A stretch of DNA of 6,408 nt from Micrococcales bacterium (GCA_003157445.1 PMJN01000288.1:1-6408); one strand, 5' to 3'. Shown: positions 1-5,647, numbered from the stretch's first letter. Notes: generated from the sequence alone by a model not told the origin. Program-made: numbers and translations.

Positions 1-36
1 AGATGCCGCCGGACTGAGTTGGCTACACAGACACGC

Positions 37-1527
37 TCAGATACCGGTCTGTGCGATGACACGTCCGGTCGCGATTGCCTCACCCAGAGCCGCGTGGTCG
101 TAGACGTTCTGCCTGGCGCAGCTCTCGGCGAAGTCGGCGACGGCGTTCTCGAAGCGGTCGCTTGAGCCGAGGTAGGCGGCGATGGCGACGCGATCGCCGG
201 AGCGGGCATGGGCTCGGGCCAGGGTGAGTCCGCAGACATACCCGTAGTAGCCCATCCCGGTGGGGACCATGTCCTCTACCACGACCGACCCCTTGCCATC
301 GCGGAGCTGACGTACGTAGAAGTCGCGTTGAATCCCGTCGGGGCCCTCTTGGGCCTGCCAGCCGAGGAAGATGTCGCTGGATGCCTGCATCAGATGTTGC
401 CCGTTGACTACCCGTTCGCCCTGGTTCTTCGCCTCGCTGGCCTTGACGAATCCGGACAGCACCGAGGCCTGGGCCTCCTTGGCCTGCAGGAACAAGGGGT
501 CGGCGCCGTCCAGACCTTCCAAGAGCAGGATCCACGCCCGGGTGCCGACGCTGCCCACGCCGACCACCTTGCGTGCGACCTGGACCAGCTTGTACTGCTC
601 AAGCAGGTGACGCCGGTCCCATTGAAGCGACCGACGGTAGGCCTCATGCAGATTCCCCAACACCCTGTAGGCCAGCTCTGCCTCCTGCTGTCCCAGGAGT
701 TCCTCCAGCGGCACGAGCAACGGTGGCTGGCTGAGGATGCGTGCGCGGCCATCGACCGTTTTCGTGAGCTTGGCCAGCGCCTGGATACTGTCTCGGCTCT
801 GCGCCTTATCGACAGCCGCCTCAGTGCGCTTCTTGCGCTTGGCGTCGACCCGATCTCCGATCTGGGCCAGCATGTCCTTGATGTCCAGATGGGAATACCA
901 GACTTCGAGGTTGCCCTGGCCTGCGAACTTGATCATGGATGTGCGGTACGCGGCGGCTGCGGCGAGAACTACCTGCCGCCGCTTCTTGGCGGAGAACCCG
1001 TTGTCGCGCCCGGCAACGGCCAGACTGGCCGCCAGCCGCTTGACGTCCCATTCGAACGGTCCTGGGTGAGTCTCGTCGAAATCGTTGACGTCGAAGACCA
1101 GTCGCCGTTCCGGTGAGGCGTAGATCCCGAAGTTGCTCATGTGTGCGTCGCCGCACAGTTGCACGTCCAGCCCAGAGTTCGCGGTCCGCGCCAGATCGGT
1201 GGCCATAATCAGTGCACCGCCGCGGTAGAACGAGAACGGTGAGGCGATCATCCGCCCGTACCGGATGGGAACGAGCTCGGGCACCCGGGCGAGCGCCTGG
1301 CTCTTCAGGAGCTCGATCGGGTCGCTGCGCCCGGCCGTCACGAACTCGGCGTGGGAGCCCAGCGGCATACGCTGCCGTGCCGCCTTCCCGATGGCGGCAC
1401 GTTCGGCAGCACTGCGGTGCTTCACTTTCGGTGACTTTCGGGGCGCGTTCGCCCGAGCTCTCACAGGGGGTGCCGGTCTCCCCTCAGCGGCTGGGCCAAC
1501 AGCGCCGGACTGGGCAGATCGTGCCAT
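37..1527 (-). CDS. DUF2252 family protein, downstream paralog
   Basis: This is an intact member of the uncharacterised DUF2252 (COG4320) family, 496 residues from the start chosen here. Family hallmarks are visible in order: CGDAHMSNFG at about residues 125-134, FDVNDFDE at about 145-152, VGVGSVGTRAW at about 322-332, LQAKEA, then QHLMQASSDIFLGW and the C-terminal block ARAHARSGD. The GDxHxxN and DFD pair resembles the catalytic loop and metal-binding motif of aminoglycoside-phosphotransferase-like kinases, so a cytoplasmic small-molecule or protein kinase role is an inference; no substrate is known to me. The first 40 or so residues are basic and Ala/Pro-rich and poorly conserved. I chose the ATG at 1527 because it has AGAGG seven bases upstream and gives the same N-terminal length as the paralog at 2811-4298. 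An in-frame ATG at 1602 (521 residues) has no visible ribosome site. The gene follows the PAP2 gene on the same strand with a 99-bp gap, so co-transcription is likely. Confidence 0.93.
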   Translation of the reverse strand: MARSAQSGAVGPAAEGRPAPPVRARANAPRKSPKVKHRSAAERAAIGKAARQRMPLGSHAEFVTAGRSDPIELLKSQALARVPELVPIRYGRMIASPFSFYRGGALIMATDLARTANSGLDVQLCGDAHMSNFGIYASPERRLVFDVNDFDETHPGPFEWDVKRLAASLAVAGRDNGFSAKKRRQVVLAAAAAYRTSMIKFAGQGNLEVWYSHLDIKDMLAQIGDRVDAKRKKRTEAAVDKAQSRDSIQALAKLTKTVDGRARILSQPPLLVPLEELLGQQEAELAYRVLGNLHEAYRRSLQWDRRHLLEQYKLVQVARKVVGVGSVGTRAWILLLEGLDGADPLFLQAKEAQASVLSGFVKASEAKNQGERVVNGQHLMQASSDIFLGWQAQEGPDGIQRDFYVRQLRDGKGSVVVEDMVPTGMGYYGYVCGLTLARAHARSGDRVAIAAYLGSSDRFENAVADFAESCARQNVYDHAALGEAIATGRVIAQTGI

Positions 1528-1534
1528 ATCGATG

Positions 1535-1539
1535 CCTCT
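1535..1539 (-). promoter_or_regulatory. Ribosome binding site deciding the 1527 start
   Basis: Read on the minus strand this is AGAGG, followed by a seven-base spacer and ATG at 1527-1525. The competing ATG at 1602 is preceded by a C-rich sequence without a purine tract. The match is moderate, but it agrees with the paralog alignment. Confidence 0.5.
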
Positions 1540-1626
1540 GGTGACTTCTGGAGTGGATGGTCCTGTGGCCAGTACACCTGCATCTGGGGTCGCAACAGCC
1601 ATCCGACACGGGGGTTCGTGCTCTGG

Positions 1627-2229
1627 TCATCTGTTGTTGTAATAGTGGTCCAGGGCGCGGGTCGTGAGCTGGGCCAAAACGGTGCCCAGGACCGAGCCCA
1701 CCACCACGTCGCTGGGGTGGTGAACCCCGGTGTGCACTCGCGAGTAAGCCACGATGCCGGCCGCCGCGTGCAGCGGGACGGCCACGACGGGCAGTCGGTG
1801 CCCGACGCCGGTCGCAAAGGCAAACGCTGCGGCGGAGTGGCCCGAAGGGAACGAAAGTGACGTCGGCATCTGCACGTGCCTGGCCAGCGGTACTCCCTCG
1901 CCCGCCCGGTCTGGCCGTCTTCGGTGTCCGATGCGCTTGACCGCCAGGTTGACCACCGCGCTGGTGGCGGCAATCGACGCAAGGCCCTCTGTGGCTGCCC
2001 GTCGACCCTCGTGGCCACCCATCAGCGCCAGCGCCGCGGCCGAGGCCATCCACAGCTTGGAGTAGTTGGCCGCGTCCGAGAGGGTGCTCATCCCTCGGTC
2101 GAGCATGGGTGTTGGCGTGCGCGCGATGGCGCCGAATACGGCTTGGTCGACATTACGGGCATCCGCCAGCCATTCCCTGGCAGCATTGCGTCGGGCATCT
2201 GAGCGATGCTCTTGGTTCTGATGCGTCAA
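1627..2229 (-). CDS. PAP2-superfamily membrane phosphatase
   Basis: This is a 200-residue protein with all three signature motifs of the PAP2 (type 2 phosphatidic acid phosphatase) superfamily. Motif 1 is KRIGHRRRP (K98 to P106, KX6RP), motif 2 is PSGH at 128-131, and motif 3 is SR at 163-164 with H170 and D174 (SRX5HX3D). H131 and H170 are the expected catalytic histidines. Hydrophobic stretches near 59-72, 82-97, 132-162 and 174-190 suggest an integral membrane protein acting on a phosphorylated lipid or isoprenoid, but motifs alone do not give the substrate. I use the TTG at 2229 because a perfect AGGAGG lies eight bases upstream. The frame stays open to an ATG at 2334, but the extra 35 residues look non-coding. 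The downstream neighbour on the same strand is a DUF2252 gene 99 bases away (24 if its upstream ATG is used), so the two are probably one transcript. Confidence 0.93.
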   Translation of the reverse strand: MTHQNQEHRSDARRNAAREWLADARNVDQAVFGAIARTPTPMLDRGMSTLSDAANYSKLWMASAAALALMGGHEGRRAATEGLASIAATSAVVNLAVKRIGHRRRPDRAGEGVPLARHVQMPTSLSFPSGHSAAAFAFATGVGHRLPVVAVPLHAAAGIVAYSRVHTGVHHPSDVVVGSVLGTVLAQLTTRALDHYYNNR

Positions 2230-2237
2230 CGTGGCCC

Positions 2238-2243
2238 CCTCCT
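2238..2243 (-). promoter_or_regulatory. Strong Shine-Dalgarno site of the PAP2 gene
   Basis: Read on the minus strand this is AGGAGG, then an eight-base spacer, then TTG at 2229-2227. It is the strongest ribosome site on the minus strand in this window and is the reason for preferring the rare TTG start over the upstream ATG. Confidence 0.8.
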
Positions 2244-2355
2244 GGTCCCTGGATGGCAGTGACGCACGCTTGGTATGCCTGCGGTGGCGGCTTGCAGGTT
2301 CTACCTTTGCCAGGTGTGGAAACTGTCGCGTCACCCTGGGTGGGTGAGGTGAGCG

Positions 2356-2377
2356 ATCCTGGGGCCTGCGCCAGGAT
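2356..2377. repeat. 7-bp inverted repeat (hairpin or operator) upstream of PAP2
   Basis: ATCCTGG at 2356-2362 is exactly complementary to CCAGGAT at 2371-2377, with an eight-base loop. A second, weaker pair (CCTGG at 2382-2386, CCAGG at 2393-2397) follows. The site lies about 130-150 bp upstream of the PAP2 start. It has no T-tract, so an operator or structured leader is as likely as a terminator. Such short repeats also arise by chance in GC-rich DNA. Confidence 0.35.
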
Positions 2378-2419
2378 GTGCCCTGGGGTTAGCCAGGACC
2401 GGGTTGTGGCGACCCGCGA

Positions 2420-2522
2420 GGTCTAGGCGAGCACGTCGGCGAAGTTGGTGGCCGGTGGCAGGGTCCAACTTCCCGCCGTGGTTGACCAACTGCAAAGCGC
2501 ATTAGCCGGTGGGGCCTAGACC
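2420..2522. repeat. 103-bp segment bounded by a 9-bp perfect inverted repeat
   Basis: GGTCTAGGC at 2420-2428 and GCCTAGACC at 2514-2522 are perfect reverse complements, 85 bp apart. Inside, GAAGTTGG (2441-2448) can pair with CCAACTTC (2465-2472), while AGTTGGT (2443-2449) can instead pair with ACCAACT (2485-2491), so two exclusive folds are possible. GCCGGTGG also occurs twice (2451-2458 and 2505-2512). The segment could be a structured RNA, a small inverted-repeat element or coincidence. I see no target-site duplication and no transposase. Confidence 0.35.
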
Positions 2523-2536
2523 AGCTGAGCGGGCAG

Positions 2537-2608
2537 TTACGTCTTCAGGTAGCTCGCCACTGTGCTCACCATGAAGGCGGCGAGCGGCCACCACCAGTAA
2601 GTGAACAT
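2537..2608 (-). CDS. Possible small Trp-rich membrane peptide (23 aa) or tail of a decayed gene
   Basis: An ATG-started frame of 23 codons ends in TAA. The peptide begins MFTYWWWPLAAF and ends in YLKT, with a hydrophobic core that could span a membrane once. Almost every third base is G or C, as expected for coding DNA here. There is no clear ribosome site upstream. The same frame stays open to 2752 without a stop and with a moderately coding-like composition, and a TTG at 2659 is a possible alternative start. I do not recognise the product. Chance is a serious alternative at this length. Confidence 0.22.
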   Translation of the reverse strand: MFTYWWWPLAAFMVSTVASYLKT

Positions 2609-2790
2609 CGGTGAGGATCCGGCGTGGCGATCGCGGAATGCGGCATGGCGACCTTGCAACGGCCGGTCCCAGCCCCGGTCCCGATCTTTGTCTCCAGCAT
2701 TGAGGGTCGCTGAGAGAGCGATGTCATGCAGTTGTCGATCGGTGCCACAGCGTCAGGGTCGCCGCGGCGCTCGCGGCTTCCCTGACGTCA

Positions 2791-2805
2791 GCGCAGTGTC
2801 TGCGC
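2791..2805 (-). terminator. Short GC hairpin just after the DUF2252 stop codon
   Basis: GCGCAG (2791-2796) and CTGCGC (2800-2805) form a perfect six-base-pair stem with a three-base loop, starting five bases past the TAA of the upstream DUF2252 gene. No T-tract follows on the minus strand, so it would be an atypical actinobacterial hairpin terminator or an mRNA-end stabiliser. Its position is the main support. Confidence 0.45.
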
Positions 2806-2810
2806 CCGTG

Positions 2811-4298
2811 TTAAATGCCGGTCTCAGCGATGACACGTCCGGTCGCGCCTGCGCGGGCCAGTTCAGCGTGGTCGTGGATGTTCTGTTCGGCGCAGGTCTC
2901 AGCGAAGTCGGCGATGGCGTTCTCGAAGCGGTCGCTCTTGCCGAGGTAGGCGGCGATGGCGACCCGATCACCGGACCGGGCGTGGGCGCGGGCCAGTGCC
3001 TGGCCGCAGATCTGCGCGTAGAAGCCCATGCCGTCCGGAACCATCTCCTCCACCACCACCGATCCCTTGCCATCGCGCAGTTGACGCAGGTAGAAGTCGC
3101 GCTCGATCCCGTCCGGGCCTGGGGCTCGTTGCCATCCGAGGAAGATGTCGCTGGATGCCTGCATTAGGTGCTGGCCGTTGACCACCCTCTCGCCCTGGTT
3201 CTTGTAATTACTGCTCTTGACGAACCCGGACAACACTGAGGCCTGGGCCTCCTTGGCCTGCAGAAACAAAGGGTCGCCGCCATCGAGGCCTTCGAAGAGC
3301 AGGATCCACGCTCGGGTGCCGACGCTGCCGACCCCCACGACCTTGCGCGCCAGCTGAACCAGTTTGAACTGCTCCAGCAGGTGGCGGCGGTCCCATTGCA
3401 GGGTGCGACGGTAGGACGTGGTCAGGCTCCCCAACTGTTGGTAAGCCGTCTTTACCTGCTCCTGGTCCCACAGTTCCTCAACCGGCACCAGCAGCGGCGG
3501 CTGGCTCAGGATGCGTGCGCGTCCATCGACCATCGTGGTGAGTTTGGCCAGCGCCTGCAGACTGTCCCGATGGTGCGCCTTGTCCAAAGCCGCCTGGGTG
3601 CGTGCCTTGCGTTTGGCGTCCAGTTGGTCTCCGATCTGGGATAGCACGTCGTCCATATTCGCGTGGGAGTACCAGACGGACAGGTTCCCCTGACCGGCGA
3701 AATCGATCATCGACTGGCGGTACCCGGCGGCCGCTGCCAACACGATTTTGCGGCGCCTCTTGGTGGAGAACCCGTTGTCGCGCCCGGCAACCGCCAAACT
3801 GGCCGCCAGCCTTTTGACGTCCCACTCGAACGGTCCGGGGTGTGTCTCGTCGAAGTCATTGATGTCGAAGACCAGTCGTCGCTCCGGGGACGCGTAGATC
3901 CCGAAGTTGCTCATGTGTGCGTCTCCGCACAGTTGGACCTCCAACTCCGAGCTCGGCGTCTTCGCCAGGTCGGTGGCCATGATCAGCGCGGCGCCCCGGT
4001 AGAACGAGAACGGTGAGGCGATCATCCGCCCATACCGAATGGGGACGAGTTCGGGCACCCGGGTGACGGCCTGGCTCTCCAACAGCTCGATGGGGTCGCT
4101 TCGGTCAGCCGTCACGAACTCGGCCTGCGCGTCGAGGGGCACGCGCACGCGGGCAGCTTTCCCGGCAGCGGCTCGTTCCTCTCGGCTTGGGTGCTCGATC
4201 TTCGCGGGCCTTCGCCGGCCGGCTGCGCGGGCAGCAGTGACCCGGGAAGTGGCCTCAGGTTTGGGGGTAACACGGCCGGGTTTGGCAGATGGGCTCAT
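2811..4298 (-). CDS. DUF2252 family protein, upstream paralog
   Basis: This is an intact 495-residue DUF2252 (COG4320) protein of unknown function. It carries CGDAHMSNFG at 124-133, FDINDFDE at 144-151, VGVGSVGTRAW at 321-331, LQAKEA at 346-351, QHLMQASSDIFLGW at about 376-389 and ARAHARSGD at about 436-444. As in the paralog at 37-1527, the GDxHxxN and DFD motifs suggest a kinase-like active site; this is inference. The two proteins agree at about four residues in five from residue 41 onward and differ mainly in the basic N-terminal 40 residues and a patch near 275-297. The ATG start is supported by TAGGAG seven bases upstream. It is the first gene of the minus-strand cluster, next to the large divergent intergenic region, and its leader contains a 12-bp direct repeat. 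A short open frame ends at 4295 and overlaps this start as ATGA, which may or may not be meaningful. Confidence 0.94.
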   Translation of the reverse strand: MSPSAKPGRVTPKPEATSRVTAARAAGRRRPAKIEHPSREERAAAGKAARVRVPLDAQAEFVTADRSDPIELLESQAVTRVPELVPIRYGRMIASPFSFYRGAALIMATDLAKTPSSELEVQLCGDAHMSNFGIYASPERRLVFDINDFDETHPGPFEWDVKRLAASLAVAGRDNGFSTKRRRKIVLAAAAGYRQSMIDFAGQGNLSVWYSHANMDDVLSQIGDQLDAKRKARTQAALDKAHHRDSLQALAKLTTMVDGRARILSQPPLLVPVEELWDQEQVKTAYQQLGSLTTSYRRTLQWDRRHLLEQFKLVQLARKVVGVGSVGTRAWILLFEGLDGGDPLFLQAKEAQASVLSGFVKSSNYKNQGERVVNGQHLMQASSDIFLGWQRAPGPDGIERDFYLRQLRDGKGSVVVEEMVPDGMGFYAQICGQALARAHARSGDRVAIAAYLGKSDRFENAIADFAETCAEQNIHDHAELARAGATGRVIAETGI

Positions 4299-4305
4299 CG
4301 GTTCG

Positions 4306-4311
4306 CTCCTA
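4306..4311 (-). promoter_or_regulatory. Ribosome binding site of the upstream DUF2252 gene
   Basis: Read on the minus strand this is TAGGAG, followed by a seven-base spacer and ATG at 4298-4296. It abuts the first copy of the 12-bp direct repeat, so anything binding that repeat could affect initiation. Confidence 0.75.
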
Positions 4312-4349
4312 GGGTGGAAACCCGGTCATTTAGGGCCGGGAGGAAACCC
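4312..4349 (-). repeat. Tandem 12-bp direct repeat in the DUF2252 leader
   Basis: On the minus strand GGGTTTCCTCCC (4349-4338) and GGGTTTCCACCC (4323-4312) match at 11 of 12 positions and are spaced 26 bp start to start. The second copy touches the ribosome site. GTTTCCAC also occurs once upstream of PAP2 (2316-2323, minus strand). Two closely spaced copies suggest a binding site for a dimeric regulator or a translational control element, but no factor can be named. Confidence 0.45.
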
Positions 4350-4535
4350 TTCCGTCTGTCGGTGCAGGGCTGTGGGGTCAACTCTGGGCGGCGATAACCA
4401 AACCTGTGGTGCTTTGTCAGTTGGGGGAGTCGCAGTGAGCCGCGGCAGACCCTGGCGTGCCACCGCGTGCAGACTCGGCTGTCTTGGCCCTGCCGGTGGC
4501 GCGCGAACCTCAACACGTTTCCTCCGGGAGCAGTT

Positions 4536-4565
4536 GGAATCCTGGTCATTTCATGGCTGGGAGGA
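4536..4565 (-). repeat. Second, diverged copy of the DUF2252 leader block
   Basis: On the plus strand this block matches 4316-4344 at about 25 of 29 aligned positions with one gap, sharing GGTCATTT and GGGAGGA exactly. On the minus strand it is followed, like the first copy, by a purine-rich ribosome-type site (GGAGG at 4525-4521) and possible GTG/TTG starts at 4516 and 4513. It looks like a duplicated leader or a repeated regulatory element. The frame that follows is not a recognisable protein. Confidence 0.4.
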
Positions 4566-5167
4566 CGTCAAGTCTTCCCTGCGGTGACAAGCTGGTTTGG
4601 CCGTCGCGGCCAGTACAACCCGATCTCGGCCCGGAGACCTCATCCGCCCCGGGCGAATCTTGGCTGAGCGCGGCTAGCGGAACCTTGCCCACCTCGCGGT
4701 GTTCGCAGCGGTGCAGGTGCTCATGATCGGTGGACGACAAGCCTCGGTGTGCTGATCGGGAGCCATGGTCCCAGATGGCAACTGCCCTGAGGAACGGCCG
4801 CGGTGACATCGGTTGTGGGCAGAGCAGAACCCACTTGCGTCGTGATAGGTGAGGGGTCGGCGAGGCTGCGGGACCAGTTCGTTGAGGGCCGGATGCGGCC
4901 GTTGAGGCTCGGGTGCATGTCATGAGACCGGACTTTCGGCGGCGGGCACGCCGATGAGGCCATGGCCCGGTGTGAACGCGGCGACGGGGGGCGTGGCACG
5001 GATCAGCTCCGGGATGTGATCGGGTCGGGCTCAGCCGGCGAGGATCTCGCCCGCCGCGGATGAGGCGGGACCGCTGCCAGCCCGCTTGTCTGAGGACCAC
5101 GAAGGTCCAGCGCCAGCCGAAGGGCCTACACCGCAGGTGGGTAGCTCATGTGCGGTGGCGATCAGTT

Positions 5168-5174
5168 GGAGGAG
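5168..5174 (+). promoter_or_regulatory. Ribosome binding site of the sulfatase remnant
   Basis: GGAGGAG is followed by an eight-base spacer and GTG at 5183. A GTG at 5177 in the same frame is only two bases away and therefore too close, so this site fixes the start at 5183. The intact ribosome site suggests that the N-terminal fragment may still be translated. Confidence 0.7.
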
Positions 5175-5182
5175 CCGTGAGC

Positions 5183-5642
5183 GTGCCATCTAAGGGCAAG
5201 GTCAACGTCGACATCCGGGACTCGGCGCAGGACTGGGCGCCGTTCGCGCCGCCCCAGGCGCCCGAGGGTGCGCCCAACGTCGTCTATATCGTCCTGAATG
5301 ACGTTGGGTACTCGGCGATGTCCTGTTACGGCGCAGATGGCGCGTGGTGCACGCAGTGGCACACCACGGCACTGTGCTCGCCGACGCGCTCGTGTCTGCT
5401 GACCGGCCGCAACCACACCCGCAACAGCATGGCCTGCATCACCGAGGGCGCCAGTGGGTTCGCCAACGCCGGTGGCACGATCCCGCCTGAGAGACGTGGG
5501 TGACCCGGTGACCCAGGACTATCTCGGGGAGCAGCCCAACCGCTTCACCGGCGGCACGATCAAGCGGGTAGTGGTCGATGTCAATGGCGAGCCGTACATC
5601 GACCTGGAACGTGAGGCCCAGGCCATGTTGATGCGGGAGTAG
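5183..5642 (+). pseudogene. Arylsulfatase gene remnant (AtsA type) with a large internal deletion and frameshift
   Basis: The frame from GTG 5183 to TGA 5503 (106 codons plus stop) is the N-terminus of a large arylsulfatase. It contains the opening VNVDIRDS and DWAPFAPP, a PNVVYIVL strand, and the sulfatase signature around CSPTRSCLLTGRNH at about residues 66-79, whose Cys would normally become formylglycine. After IPPE (ending 5491) homology jumps to the extreme C-terminus in another frame (5490-5642), with RDVGDPV, FTGGTIKRVVVDVNGEPY and a final MLMRE. Family members such as mycobacterial AtsA have about 787 residues, so roughly 630 codons are missing. Two further defects are visible: the usual Asp-Asp metal pair reads Asn-Asp (VLNDVG), and about a dozen residues are absent between CYG and the CTQWHTT block. 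No sulfatase activity is possible; it would have hydrolysed sulfate esters. An aquaporin gene begins five bases after its last stop codon, implying a former operon. Confidence 0.9.
5635..5639 (+). promoter_or_regulatory. Ribosome binding site of the aquaporin gene
   Basis: GGGAG lies inside the last codons of the sulfatase remnant, eight bases before GTG at 5648. Its location in the old C-terminal coding sequence may explain why this tail has been kept. Confidence 0.6.
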
Positions 5643-5647
5643 CGGAC

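Larger units (their letters stand above)
2244..2810. other. Intergenic region between the PAP2 gene and the upstream DUF2252 gene
   Basis: This is 567 bp without a convincing gene. The PAP2-proximal part (about 2244-2400) is rich in CCTGG/CCAGG and should contain the PAP2 promoter, but I could not pick out confident -35 and -10 boxes. The middle holds a 103-bp segment bounded by a perfect inverted repeat. Beyond it lies a stop-bounded minus-strand frame (2540-2752) whose last 23 codons form a Trp-rich hydrophobic mini-ORF. The distal end has a hairpin right after the DUF2252 stop codon. Some of this may be the residue of a decayed gene. Confidence 0.6.
4299..5182. other. Divergent intergenic region without a convincing gene
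   Basis: This 884-bp stretch separates the minus-strand DUF2252 gene from the plus-strand sulfatase remnant. Next to the DUF2252 start are its ribosome site and a 12-bp direct repeat; a related leader block lies at 4536-4565. Several frames stay open in both directions, but their translations are Arg/Pro/Ser-rich, lack recognisable motifs and mostly lack ribosome sites, as expected of non-coding GC-rich DNA. I found no clear -10/-35 pair. Some decayed coding sequence may be present, for example on the minus strand around 4920-5030. Confidence 0.6.

Noticed and set aside
208..1116. Long plus-strand open frame (302 codons) antisense to the first DUF2252 gene
   Set aside because: It mirrors a well-supported gene on the other strand in GC-rich DNA, a usual cause of long antisense frames. 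Its translation has no recognisable motifs.
2601..3167. Plus-strand open frame running from the intergenic region into the second DUF2252 gene
   Set aside because: Most of it is antisense to DUF2252 coding sequence and resembles the equivalent antisense frame over the paralog. It has no ribosome site and no family match.
37..4298. Composite transposon or mobile element bounded by the two similar 1.5-kb sequences
   Set aside because: The repeats are DUF2252 genes, not transposases, and no terminal inverted repeats or target duplications are visible. A gene duplication explains them.
4312..4420. Candidate promoter (a TTGACC and GTTTC-type boxes) for the second DUF2252 gene
   Set aside because: No partner -10 element occurs at a suitable spacing for a housekeeping or sigma-B-type promoter, so no promoter call was made.
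4039..4587. Plus-strand open frame over the DUF2252 N-terminus and its leader
   Set aside because: The 5' half is antisense shadow and the rest is low-complexity Gly/Arg/Ser-rich translation. No plausible initiation site.
4803..4925. Plus-strand GTG-started frame of 40 codons with GAGG ten bases upstream
   Set aside because: Short, ribosome site is weak and distant, and the product has no recognisable features; chance cannot be excluded.
4546..5100. 184-codon minus-strand open frame in the divergent intergenic region
   Set aside because: Arg/Pro/Ser-rich composition, no motifs, no good ribosome site, and the codon pattern does not look like the real genes nearby.
4299..5182. Possible tRNA, CRISPR array or prophage attachment site in the large gap
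   Set aside because: I found no TTCRA-loop-like tRNA signature, no regularly spaced repeats with unique spacers and no integrase gene.
5031..5189. Minus-strand ATG-started frame of 52 codons overlapping the sulfatase start
   Set aside because: No Shine-Dalgarno site, overlaps the real sulfatase start on the other strand, and the Gly/Ala/Ser-rich product matches nothing I know.
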